From: Novosphingobium aureum
GTDB taxonomy: Bacteria; Pseudomonadota; Alphaproteobacteria; Sphingomonadales; Sphingomonadaceae
Length of the DNA stretch: 64,000 nucleotides
Reading direction: 5' to 3'
NCBI RefSeq assembly: GCF_015865035.1
Contig: NZ_JADZGI010000004.1
Location: forward strand, 124,001 to 188,000
Below, one piece after another: positions 1 through 7,981 of the stretch. The position numbers and the translations under genes were made by a program. How positions within the stretch are numbered: the stretch's first letter is position 1; the number at the start of each line of letters is the position of its first letter. The notes beneath the pieces are model-generated. The model worked only from the letters and a program-made list of their open reading frames with translations, was not told where the DNA came from and did no database searches.

Positions 1-1066
1 GCATCGCCTGGCTGGCTTGCGCGAAAAGCACGAAGCCGAACTCGCCGCCCTGGCTGAGCAGCAGGCCGAGCGCGAGGGCGCCGCGCCATGGCATGCGAAA
101 GGCCAGCGCGAGGCCGAAGATGATCGCCGCCTTCACCGCGATCAGGGTCAGGGCCATGCTGACGACGAACAGCGGATGCTCGGCGATGGCGGAGAGGTCG
201 AGCATCATGCCCACGGCCATGAAGAACAGGCCGAGCAGGATCGAGCGGAACGGCTCGACGTCGGCCTCGAGCTCGTGGCGATAGGGCGAATCGGCGAGCA
301 TGACCCCGGCGATGAAGGCGCCGAGCGCGGTCGAGAGGCCGAGGGCCTGCATCAGCGCGGCTGAGGCGATCACCGTGAACAGCGCGGCGAAGACGAACAT
401 CTCGCGCTCGCCGAGATTGCCGATCAGGCGGAACAGCGGGCGGATGACGAAGCGCCCCGCCGCGATGAGACCGGCGATGGCGAGCAGCGTCATCACTGCG
501 AGCTGCCATCCCGGCGGCCCTTCGGGCAGCGCCGGGTTGCGGTTCATCGCCGCGATGATCGTGATCAGCGGGATGATCGAGAGGTCCTGGAACAGCAGGA
601 TCGCGAAGGCGCGCTCGCCAAAGGGGCTGTTGAGCCTTCCCGCGCTCTGCAGCATCGGCAGGACCTGCGCGGTCGAGGAGAGGCCGAGCGGCAAGCCGAG
701 CGCGAGGGCGGCCTGCAGCGTGAACGGCGTGAAGAAATAGATCACCGCAGATACCGCGAGGCCGCACAAGGCGACCTGCAGCAGGCCGAGCCCGAAGATC
801 TCGTGGCGCATGCGCCACAGCCGTCGCGGTGCGAGTTCGAGGCCGACGACGAAGAGCAGCAGGGTGATGCCCAGTTCGGCAATGCCGATCTTGCTTTCCG
901 GGTCACCGATCAGGCCGAGCGCGGAAGGACCGAGAATGGCGCCTGCAAGCAGGTAGCCCAGCGTCGCGCCGAGGCCGAGGCGGCGGAACAGCAGGACGAA
1001 TATGAGGGCCGTGCCCAGGAGGAAGAAGCCGTCCTGCAGAAGGAAAGCCTGACCGTGATCTTCCAT
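1..1066 (-). CDS. Monovalent cation:proton antiporter-2 (KefB/KefC type), C-terminal part outside window
   Basis: Reading the minus strand from the ATG at 1066 gives at least 355 residues with no stop before the window edge, so the 3' part is missing. The protein is a polytopic inner-membrane exchanger. It has the CPA2 hallmarks LLLFVVGLEL near residue 75, GLSSTAQVLPML near 130, LFQDLSIIPL near 160 and LLSQGGEFGFVLF near the cut end. The family exchanges K+ or Na+ for H+; KefB and KefC add a cytoplasmic RCK/TrkA-N domain after the last helix, which would lie off the window, so glutathione-gated K+ efflux and plain CPA2 exchange cannot be told apart. The start leaves a 125-base gap to the next minus-strand gene. 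Confidence 0.85.
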   Translation of the reverse strand, partial: MEDHGQAFLLQDGFFLLGTALIFVLLFRRLGLGATLGYLLAGAILGPSALGLIGDPESKIGIAELGITLLLFVVGLELAPRRLWRMRHEIFGLGLLQVALCGLAVSAVIYFFTPFTLQAALALGLPLGLSSTAQVLPMLQSAGRLNSPFGERAFAILLFQDLSIIPLITIIAAMNRNPALPEGPPGWQLAVMTLLAIAGLIAAGRFVIRPLFRLIGNLGEREMFVFAALFTVIASAALMQALGLSTALGAFIAGVMLADSPYRHELEADVEPFRSILLGLFFMAVGMMLDLSAIAEHPLFVVSMALTLIAVKAAIIFGLALAFRMPWRGALALGLLLSQGGEFGFVLFAQASQAM

Positions 1067-1191
1067 GGTGTCCTTCCGGGCGCGTTCCAGGTCTTTGGGA
1101 AAGCGCGAAGTTAGGGTGCCTGCGTGCGATTACCAAGTGGCAAGATCGGGTCGCTTGAGAAAAGGCCAGCGCCGGGGCGCCAGTGGCGGTG

Positions 1192-1647
1192 CTAGCGCGG
1201 CTTGATGCCCTTGCACACAAAGCCCAGCACCTTGCCCTGTGCGCTGTCCCACTGCATCGCGCTCACCTTGGGTGCGGGTACCGTGCCGCTCGAGACCTGC
1301 GCACCGCTGGGGGCGAGCGCGGTCCAGCTGTAGGTGGTGCTCTGGAGCGTCGCGCAATTGACCGAGCGGCGAGAGTAGATGGTCGTGCCGCGGCTCCAGC
1401 TGCCCTGGTCGGAGAGCAGCGTTTCGGCTTGCTTGAAGCTGCGGCCAAGGCCCCCTGCGCGCATGCTCGCGGTGTCGACGAGTACGCTGCGCCCGAGCGT
1501 GCGCTCGATGTCGAGCGCGAAGACGCGGTGCCACACGCCCTGCTGGATTGGACCGGCTTCGACCGAGACCCCAGCCTTATCCTTGGCCGCGAGCGGGGCG
1601 GCACCGACGAGTGCGCTCAGCACGAGCAGGGCATGCAGATGCCTCAT
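1192..1647 (-). CDS. Small periplasmic protein resembling surface-adhesin protein E
   Basis: 151 residues starting at the ATG at 1647, which overlaps the ftsK stop as ATGA, so it is probably translationally coupled to ftsK. The N-terminus MRHLHALLVLSALVGAAPLAA is a clean Sec signal peptide with AxA cleavage. The mature part has the pattern of surface-adhesin-E-like proteins: a VDTASMR strand, a cysteine in the middle (VNCAT), a short strand region and a final FVCKG. The two cysteines may form a disulfide. In that family the function is poorly defined. Similarity is judged from the pattern only. A longer reading frame running upstream through ftsK is a shadow. Confidence 0.6.
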   Translation of the reverse strand: MRHLHALLVLSALVGAAPLAAKDKAGVSVEAGPIQQGVWHRVFALDIERTLGRSVLVDTASMRAGGLGRSFKQAETLLSDQGSWSRGTTIYSRRSVNCATLQSTTYSWTALAPSGAQVSSGTVPAPKVSAMQWDSAQGKVLGFVCKGIKPR

Positions 1648-4079
1648 AGCGGGTTCCCGTTCTCGTCGCGGTAGATGTCGCGGCGGCCGACGTGGTTGGC
1701 CGGGCCGACGAAGCCGTCGTTCTCCATGCGCTCGACCCACTTGGCGGCGGTGTTGTAGCCCACGCCCATCTGGCGCTGGAGCCAGGAGACCGAGACCTTC
1801 TGGTTCTCGAACACCAGCTGGCACACCTGCCGGTACTTGCGCTCTTCGGGCTGGTCCGAGGCGGTGGCGTCGAGGTCGTCGAAGCCGAACGAGCCTTCCT
1901 CGGGCTCCTCGGTGACCGCGTCGATGTAGTCGGGCTTGCCCTGCGAGCGCCAGAAGGTGGCGACTTCCTCGACTTCCTCGTCGGAGACGAAGGGGCCGTG
2001 GACGCGCTTGATGGGGTCGGTGTTGGGCTTGTAGAGCATGTCGCCCTTGCCCAGCAGCTGCTCGGCGCCCTGTTCGCCAAGGATCGTGCGGCTGTCGATG
2101 CGGCTGGTCACCGCAAACGAGATGCGGGTCGGCAGGTTGGCCTTGATGACGCCGGTGATGACGTCGACCGAGGGGCGCTGCGTCGCCATGATGAGGTGGA
2201 TGCCCGCCGCACGGCTCTTTTGCGAGAGGCGCTGGATGAGCACTTCGATTTCCTTGCCGACGGTGACCATGAGGTCGGCGAGTTCGTCGACGATCAGCAC
2301 GATCTGGGGCAGGACCTCGTAGTCGAGCTGGTTTTCCTCGTAGAGCTCCTCGCCGGTCTCGGGGTCGAAGCCGATCTGCACGCGGCGGCCCAGCGGCTTG
2401 CCCTTGGCGGCGTGGCTGCGCACCTTCTCGTTGAAGCTTTCGAGGTTGCGCACTGAGATCTCGCTCATCATGCGATAGCGGCGCTCCATCTCCTCGACCG
2501 CCCACTTCAGCGCGCGCACCGCCTTGGGCGGTTCGGTCACGACCTGCGAGAGCAGGTGCGGGATGTCGTCGTAGCTCTTGAGCTCGAGCACCTTGGGGTC
2601 GACCAGGATCAGGCGGCACTGCGCGGGCGTCATGCGGTAGAGCAGTGAGAGCAGGATCGCGTTGAGGCCGACCGACTTGCCCGAACCGGTGGTACCCGCG
2701 ACGAGCAGGTGCGGCATCTTAGCAAGGTCGGCGACGACCGGCTCGCCCGCGATGTCCTTGCCCAGGATGATCGGCAGCATGCCCTTGTGGTGCGCGAAGG
2801 CTTCCGAGGCGACCATCTCCTTGAACGAGACCATCTGGCGGTCGGCGTTGGGCAGCTCGATGCCCATGACCGTGCGGCCCGGGATCGAGGAGACGCGCGC
2901 CGAGATCGCGCTCATGTTGCGCGCGATGTCGTCGGCCAGGCCGATCACGCGGCTGGCCTTGATGCCGGGTGCGGGCTCGAGTTCGTACATGGTGACGACC
3001 GGTCCGGTGCGCACCGCGGTGATCTCGCCCTTGACGTTGAAGTCGTCGAGCACGGTCTCGAGCAGGCGGGCGTTGCGCTCGAGGCTGAGCTTGTCGATCT
3101 TCTGGCCCGATCCCGGCGGCGGGTCGGCGAGCAGGTCGAGGCTGGGCAGCTCGAAAGTGTCGAACATGTCCTTCTGGCGGCTGCCGAGGCCGAGTTGCGC
3201 AGGCGTGGCGGTGGCCTTGGGGTCGACGATCTCGGGCGCCTTGCGCGGCTTTTCGCCGGTGATGGCGGGGGCCGGGCGCGCCTTGGCAGGGGCTTCCGCA
3301 TCGCGGGCGGGGCCGGTGTCGAGGTCGGCGGCGAGATCGTCCTCGTCGTCGGCGGACTGGCGCTTGCGCGCGAGGGCGCGGGGCTTGCGCGGCGCAGAGG
3401 GAAGCGCGCCGGGCAGGGCTTCCGGCAGGCGGCCGATACGTCCGGGCAAGGTCAGCAGCACGCCCCAGTCGATCGCGAAGATGCGCCCGAGCATGGCGAC
3501 CCCGGTGACGAGGAAGACCAGCGCGACGCAAAGCTTGATCCATCCCTGCACGGCTTCGGGCGCGAGGCCGGAAAGGGCCTCGATGCCGTCGGCGCCGAGC
3601 AGTCCGGTGATCCCGCCCATCGAGGCGGGCAGGTTGCCGCCGGGGCTCGAGAACCAGAGCGAGAGGACGGTCGCGATCAGCACCATCGCCAGGATCAGCA
3701 AGGCGACCGGGCGCCACCAGCGCTGGTTGGAATGCTCGACCTCGCTGTCGTCCTCTTCGACGAGCAGCCACAGCTTGCGGGCGAAGACGTAGAGCAGCGG
3801 CACGAAGAGAGCGCCCACCGGCCCGAACAGCATCAGCACCGCGTCGGCGACCCAGGCGCCGGGCGCCCCCATCCAGTTCTGCGTGGTGGTGCCCGCGGCA
3901 GTCGATCCCGAGGCGTCGGTCTGGTGGTAGCTGAGCAGGGCGACGGCGAGAAACGCCATCGCCGCGAACAGCGCCAGCGCGCCGCCGAGCTCGCCCGCAC
4001 GCCGGACCGAACGTTTCAGAACTGCGCGCCAGTCGGGCCGCGGCGCGCGCCGCGCCTGGCCCATGGAGCGTGTCGCCAT
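1644..4079 (-). CDS. ftsK: DNA translocase FtsK
   Basis: 811 residues, the usual size for alphaproteobacterial FtsK. The N-terminus carries four membrane segments (about residues 33-55, 80-105, 125-147, 180-200) that anchor it at the division septum. A variable charged linker follows (about 210-300), then the alpha/beta motor with Walker A GTTGSGKSV near residue 463 and Walker B LIVDELADLM near 596. The C-terminal gamma winged helix (about 745-805) normally reads KOPS sequences and activates XerCD at dif. The start ATG at 4079 has a GAGGGA ribosome site about 8 bases upstream and a good promoter just before it. The next gene overlaps its stop by four bases. Confidence 0.97.
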   Translation of the reverse strand: MATRSMGQARRAPRPDWRAVLKRSVRRAGELGGALALFAAMAFLAVALLSYHQTDASGSTAAGTTTQNWMGAPGAWVADAVLMLFGPVGALFVPLLYVFARKLWLLVEEDDSEVEHSNQRWWRPVALLILAMVLIATVLSLWFSSPGGNLPASMGGITGLLGADGIEALSGLAPEAVQGWIKLCVALVFLVTGVAMLGRIFAIDWGVLLTLPGRIGRLPEALPGALPSAPRKPRALARKRQSADDEDDLAADLDTGPARDAEAPAKARPAPAITGEKPRKAPEIVDPKATATPAQLGLGSRQKDMFDTFELPSLDLLADPPPGSGQKIDKLSLERNARLLETVLDDFNVKGEITAVRTGPVVTMYELEPAPGIKASRVIGLADDIARNMSAISARVSSIPGRTVMGIELPNADRQMVSFKEMVASEAFAHHKGMLPIILGKDIAGEPVVADLAKMPHLLVAGTTGSGKSVGLNAILLSLLYRMTPAQCRLILVDPKVLELKSYDDIPHLLSQVVTEPPKAVRALKWAVEEMERRYRMMSEISVRNLESFNEKVRSHAAKGKPLGRRVQIGFDPETGEELYEENQLDYEVLPQIVLIVDELADLMVTVGKEIEVLIQRLSQKSRAAGIHLIMATQRPSVDVITGVIKANLPTRISFAVTSRIDSRTILGEQGAEQLLGKGDMLYKPNTDPIKRVHGPFVSDEEVEEVATFWRSQGKPDYIDAVTEEPEEGSFGFDDLDATASDQPEERKYRQVCQLVFENQKVSVSWLQRQMGVGYNTAAKWVERMENDGFVGPANHVGRRDIYRDENGNPL

Positions 4080-4107
4080 GTGGAATTCCCTCGAGTTAAG
4101 CGGATCG

Positions 4108-4137
4108 ATAATGCGACGGGCAGGGACTCTGCGTCAA
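4108..4137 (-). promoter_or_regulatory. Probable sigma-70 promoter of ftsK
   Basis: On the minus strand, TTGACG (4132-4137) is followed after 18 bases by CATTAT (4108-4113), about 30 bases before the ftsK start codon. Matches to both consensus boxes are good. It was identified by eye and no start site is known. Confidence 0.5.
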
Positions 4138-4151
4138 GAACATAGCGGGAA

Positions 4152-4739
4152 TCAGGCTGTGGGGGACTTGTCCGACTCGCCGGAAAGTCCGTCGATTGCG
4201 GCCCACCGGGTGGTGTGCAGACGTCTTGCCGTCGCTCGCGTCATCCCGCCCAGCGCGATCACCGGGACACGGGCATGAGCTGCGAGGAGGTGAAAGCGCA
4301 GCACACCGAGCGACTTGCCGCCCGGGTGCGAGCGGGTCGCGAAGACCGGGGAGATCAGCACCGCGTTGGCGCGCGCGCGATGCGCTGCGGCCAGTTCCTG
4401 ATGCGAGTGGACGGTGACGAGCCGCAGCAGGGCGGGGCCCTGCGCCAGTCTCGCGGGCGCGCCATAGGCACCGTCGGCACCCCAGCGCCGCGCGGTGGCG
4501 ACATCTGCGGCTAGCACCACGAGGTGGCCGCGCCGCCTGGCGATCCTCGAGATGGCGCGAAACCGGGCCTTGCGAGGGCCATCGGACAAGTGGTGATGGC
4601 GAAAGATCACCCCGCTCGCGCGCGGCAGGCGCGCCATGGCCTGCTCGAGCACGGCATCGTTGCGCGCGTCGGAGACGAGCCACAGGTGTGGAATCGATGG
4701 GTGGCGGTTGGGCACGGGGACGCTATAGCAGCGCGCCAT
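4152..4739 (-). CDS. Thiamine-phosphate synthase/TenI-like protein
   Basis: 195 residues with the TIM-barrel signatures of the ThiE/TenI family: LWLVSDARND near the start, ISPVFATRSHPGGKSLG around residue 135 and the phosphate-binding VIALGGM around residue 158. The conserved HLGQ-D stretch of true ThiE is replaced by GAYGAP, so synthesis of thiamine phosphate is uncertain; a TenI-like or diverged role is possible. The ATG at 4739 shares the bases CATG with the start of the divergent YggS gene, leaving no intergenic DNA. An internal GTG at 4715 would relieve this overlap and is a credible alternative start. The gene stands alone on the minus strand upstream of ftsK. Confidence 0.7.
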   Translation of the reverse strand: MARCYSVPVPNRHPSIPHLWLVSDARNDAVLEQAMARLPRASGVIFRHHHLSDGPRKARFRAISRIARRRGHLVVLAADVATARRWGADGAYGAPARLAQGPALLRLVTVHSHQELAAAHRARANAVLISPVFATRSHPGGKSLGVLRFHLLAAHARVPVIALGGMTRATARRLHTTRWAAIDGLSGESDKSPTA

Positions 4740-5418
4740 GGATCAGCCAGACTCTACTCCGCACGACGCATCCCCGCTTGCCGAAGTGCGCGCGCGCATC
4801 GCGCGCATCGCCGCGATCGCCTCGCGCAAGGCGGACGACATCGAACTCATCGCCATTTCCAAGACTCATCCGGCAGAGCGCATCGCGCCGCTGATCGGGG
4901 AAGGCCAGCGCGTCTTCGGCGAGAACCGCGTGCAGGAAGCGCAGGACAAGTGGCCCGCGCTACGCGAGGCGCATCCCGACATCGCGCTGCATCTCGTGGG
5001 CCAGCTCCAGTCGAACAAGGCCGAGGACGCAGTCGGGTTGTTCGACTGCATCCACTCGCTCGACCGTCCCTCGCTGGTCAGCGCGCTGGGCAAGGCGATG
5101 GACAAGACCGGTCGGCGCGTGCCGTGCTTCGTGCAGGTCAACATCGGTGCGGAAGAGCAGAAGGGCGGCTGCCCTATCGCCGAGGTGCCCGCGCTGCTGG
5201 CTTCGGCGCGCGAGGCGCAGATTCCGGTCATCGGCCTGATGTGCGTGCCCCCGCTCGAGATCGAGCCCGCGCCGTTCTTCGCGCTGCTCGCCAGGATCGC
5301 GGCGGACAATGGCCTCGACCAGCTTTCGATGGGCATGAGCGGCGACTTCGAGACCGCGATCATGCTCGGCGCGACGCACGTGCGCGTAGGCTCGGCGCTG
5401 TTTGGCGCACGCGGCTGA
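4738..5418 (+). CDS. YggS-family pyridoxal-phosphate homeostasis protein (PLPBP)
   Basis: 226 residues, normal for the family. The PLP lysine is in IELIAISKTHP (about residue 41), followed by the hallmark FGENRVQEA, HLVGQLQSNK, IHSLDRP, QVNIGAEEQKGGC and LSMGMSGDFETAI motifs; the last binds the cofactor phosphate. The family fold is a single TIM-like barrel that binds PLP without a known catalytic reaction and affects vitamin B6 and amino-acid balance. A TATAGC box lies just upstream of the ATG, inside the coding start of the divergent gene. The convergent LysE gene ends 18 bases after this one. Confidence 0.93.
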   Translation: MDQPDSTPHDASPLAEVRARIARIAAIASRKADDIELIAISKTHPAERIAPLIGEGQRVFGENRVQEAQDKWPALREAHPDIALHLVGQLQSNKAEDAVGLFDCIHSLDRPSLVSALGKAMDKTGRRVPCFVQVNIGAEEQKGGCPIAEVPALLASAREAQIPVIGLMCVPPLEIEPAPFFALLARIAADNGLDQLSMGMSGDFETAIMLGATHVRVGSALFGARG

Positions 5419-5436
5419 GCCCCCGGCGTCGCAACG

Positions 5437-6069
5437 CTAGCGGTTGGCCAGTAGGGCCAGTCCGAAACCTGCGAAGACAGTGCCGGTCAGGCGGTTGAAC
5501 AGCCGCTTGACCGGGGCGCGGGTCAGCGAGGCCGCGATCGAGCGGCCTCCCAGCGCGTAGATGTTGTACCAGAGCCCCTCGATGACGGCGAAAGTCGCGA
5601 CGAGTATGGCGAACTGGGGAAGCTGGGGACGCCCGGCGTCGATGAACTGCGGTAGGAAGGCCGCCGCGAAAAGGATCGCCTTCGGGTTGGAAATGCTGAT
5701 CGTGAAGCCGGTGCGGAACACCGTGCGGGCGGGCACGTGCGGCGCTGAAAGACCATGTGTCCCCTCCACCGCCGCCGCCACCTCGACCGGTGCGCGCCAG
5801 GCGCGGTAGCCGAGGTAGAGCAGGTAGGCCGCGCCCGCGTAGCGCAGGATCGTGAACAGCCCCGGCATGGCGTGGAGCAGGGTCGAGAGGCCGGCGACCG
5901 AGGCTGCGAGCAGGCACAGGAGGGCCGTGAGGCACCCCGCCATGGCGGCAACTGAGCGCCTGTAGCCCAGTTCCACGCTGCGCGAGAGCACGTGCAGCAT
6001 GTTCGGCCCCGGTGTCGCGCTCAGCAGGAAGACCGCGACGACGAACAGCCACCAGTTGTGCAGAGCCAT
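5437..6069 (-). CDS. LysE/RhtB-family amino-acid exporter
   Basis: 210 residues, all the length of a LysE/RhtB translocator, with about six membrane segments. The N-terminal signature SATPGPNMLHVLSRSVELGY is typical, as are the PLDR-like FNRLTGTVFAGFGLALL end and the NPKAILFAAAFLPQF segment near residue 130. Proteins of this type export amino acids or their derivatives from the cytoplasm; the substrate cannot be read from sequence. The start ATG at 6069 lies 16 bases downstream of the pyruvate kinase stop on the same strand, so the two may be cotranscribed. Confidence 0.88.
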   Translation of the reverse strand: MALHNWWLFVVAVFLLSATPGPNMLHVLSRSVELGYRRSVAAMAGCLTALLCLLAASVAGLSTLLHAMPGLFTILRYAGAAYLLYLGYRAWRAPVEVAAAVEGTHGLSAPHVPARTVFRTGFTISISNPKAILFAAAFLPQFIDAGRPQLPQFAILVATFAVIEGLWYNIYALGGRSIAASLTRAPVKRLFNRLTGTVFAGFGLALLANR

Positions 6070-6085
6070 GGCTCCGGGGTCCTTC

Positions 6086-7567
6086 CTAGCGCGGCGTTTC
6101 CAGCTCGTTGCCGGTCAGCGTGACGATGTGCAGCAGGTTGGTCGAGCCCGGAGTGCCGAAGGGCACGCCCGCCAGCGTGACGAGGCGCGTGCCGGCATCG
6201 CCGAAGCCGTGGCGCAGCGCCATGCGCTTGCCCTTGGCGATCATCTCCTCGAAGCTGCCGATGTCGCGGGTGGTGACCGTGTGCGTGCCCCAGAGCAGTG
6301 CGAGACGGCGCGCGCAGGTCTGCGAGGGGGTCAGCACGAGCATCGGCGCGGCGGGACGTTCGCGCGCCACGCGGCGGGCAGAACCGCCCGAGCCGGTGAA
6401 GACGATGATGCCCTCGATCGGCAGGGTGTCCGCGATCTGCGCGCAGGAACCGGCCAGCGCGTCGGCGGTGGTCGCATCGAGCGGGGTCTGGGCAATGTGG
6501 ATGCGCTCGGCATAGGTCGAATCACTTTCGACCTTCACCGCGATGCGGTCCATGATCGTCACGGCCTCGACCGGCCAGTCGCCCGCCGCGGTCTCGGCCG
6601 AGAGCATCACCGCGTCGGCGCCGTCGTAGACCGCGTTGGCAACGTCGGAGACCTCGGCGCGGGTCGGCGTAGGGCTCTTGATCATCGATTCGAGCATCTG
6701 CGTCGCGACCACCACCGGCTTGCCGCTGGCACGGGTCTTCTCGATGATGTGCTTCTGGATGGGGGGGACTTCCTCGGGCAGCAGTTCGACGCCGAGGTCG
6801 CCGCGCGCGACCATGATGCCGTCGGACAGCTCGATGATGCCCTCGAGGCTGGTCACCGCCGCGGGCTTCTCGATCTTGGCCATGAGCGCGCCGTGGCCGC
6901 CCATCAGCTTGCGCGCCTCGGCGACGTCCTCGGGACGCTGGACGAAGGAGAGGCCGATCCAGTCGGCCTTCTGCTCGACCGCGAAGGCGAGGTCGCGCTT
7001 GTCCTTCTCGGTCAGCGCCGGGACCGGCACGATCGCATCGGGAATGTTGACACCCTTGCGGTCGGAGATCGGTCCGCCGACCTCGGCCGAGCACAGGATC
7101 TCGTTCTCGTCGGCGCGGATCACCTTGAGCTGCAGCTTGCCGTCGTCGATCAGCAGGCGCTGGCCCTTCTCGAGGATGCCGAAAAGCTCGGGATGGGGTA
7201 GGCAGACACGATCGTCGTCGCCCGGCTCGGGGTTGCGGTCGAGCGTGAAGTGCGCGCCGTGCTTGAGGAAGGCCTTGCCGTCCTTGAACTGGCCAACGCG
7301 CAGCTTGGGGCCCTGCAGGTCGCACAGGATCGCGACCGGGCGCATCAGGTCCTTCTCGACCGCGCGGATGTTGGCGATGGTCTCGCGGTGAGTCTCGTGG
7401 TCGCCGTGGCTCATGTTGACGCGGAAGGCGTCGGCTCCGCGCTGGAGCAGCTTGGCGATCGTCTCCTTGTCGCGGCTGGCAGGGCCGAGCGTCGCGAGGA
7501 TCTTGACCCTGCGCTGGCGCTTGATGCCACGGTGATGCGGAGAACGACGATAGGGAATGTTTGCCAA
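6086..7567 (-). CDS. pyk: Pyruvate kinase
   Basis: 493 residues when started at the TTG at 7567, which has AGAGG nine bases upstream and gives an N-terminus just before the conserved VKILATLGPAS. No ATG lies in frame there; the open frame continues upstream over the divergent DUF1244 gene and is discarded. The enzyme makes pyruvate and ATP from phosphoenolpyruvate and ADP in the last step of glycolysis. Visible motifs: FRVNMSHG, the catalytic lysine in LMAKIEKPAAV, MVARGDLGVELLPEEVP with metal-binding acids, and TRAEVSDVANAVYDGADAVMLS. The C-terminal allosteric domain is present (ending FGTPGSTNLLHIV). Whether a second isozyme exists cannot be seen here. Confidence 0.93.
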   Translation of the reverse strand: MANIPYRRSPHHRGIKRQRRVKILATLGPASRDKETIAKLLQRGADAFRVNMSHGDHETHRETIANIRAVEKDLMRPVAILCDLQGPKLRVGQFKDGKAFLKHGAHFTLDRNPEPGDDDRVCLPHPELFGILEKGQRLLIDDGKLQLKVIRADENEILCSAEVGGPISDRKGVNIPDAIVPVPALTEKDKRDLAFAVEQKADWIGLSFVQRPEDVAEARKLMGGHGALMAKIEKPAAVTSLEGIIELSDGIMVARGDLGVELLPEEVPPIQKHIIEKTRASGKPVVVATQMLESMIKSPTPTRAEVSDVANAVYDGADAVMLSAETAAGDWPVEAVTIMDRIAVKVESDSTYAERIHIAQTPLDATTADALAGSCAQIADTLPIEGIIVFTGSGGSARRVARERPAAPMLVLTPSQTCARRLALLWGTHTVTTRDIGSFEEMIAKGKRMALRHGFGDAGTRLVTLAGVPFGTPGSTNLLHIVTLTGNELETPR

Positions 7568-7645
7568 GATTCGGTCTGCCTCTTTCGGAACCCGCGGCCC
7601 ATATGGCAAAGGGTTGCCAACAAACCAAGTTCGAACGGTAGGGTA

Positions 7646-7957
7646 ATGGACGAGAAGCTGGATATAGACACGCTCGATGACGCAACGGCTGCAGCGGCCT
7701 TCCGCCGGCTGGTGAGGCACCTGCAGGTGCGCCACGATGCGCAGAACATCGATCTCATGGGGCTGGCGGGTTTCTGCCGCAACTGTCTGGCAGACTGGAT
7801 CCGCGACGGCGGGTTCGAGGGCGACAAGGCCGAGGCACGCGCGCTGATCCACGGCATGCCCTTTGCCGAGTGGAAGGACAAGTACCAGAGCGAAGCGACG
7901 CCCGAGCAGCTCGCGCGCATGGAAGAGAGCCTGAAGAAGAACGCGCCCGGTCACTGA
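7646..7957 (+). CDS. DUF1244 domain protein
   Basis: 103 residues from the ATG at 7646. The whole protein is the DUF1244 domain: a helical region with FRRLVRHLQVRHDAQNIDLM, the Cys-containing FCRNCLADW near residue 50, and HGMPFAEWKDKYQ near the end. The family is common in alphaproteobacteria and some gammaproteobacteria; its function is unknown. The CxxC-like pair could bind metal, which is inference. It is divergent from pyruvate kinase with 78 bases between the starts and converges on the AI-2E permease gene 24 bases downstream. Confidence 0.85.
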   Translation: MDEKLDIDTLDDATAAAAFRRLVRHLQVRHDAQNIDLMGLAGFCRNCLADWIRDGGFEGDKAEARALIHGMPFAEWKDKYQSEATPEQLARMEESLKKNAPGH

Positions 7958-7981
7958 TCGGGCGGTCATGGCCGCGCAGAC

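Noticed and set aside
7568..7969. Extended N-terminus for pyruvate kinase over the DUF1244 gene
   Set aside because: Not similar to pyruvate kinase; the TTG at 7567 with a ribosome site fits the conserved start better.
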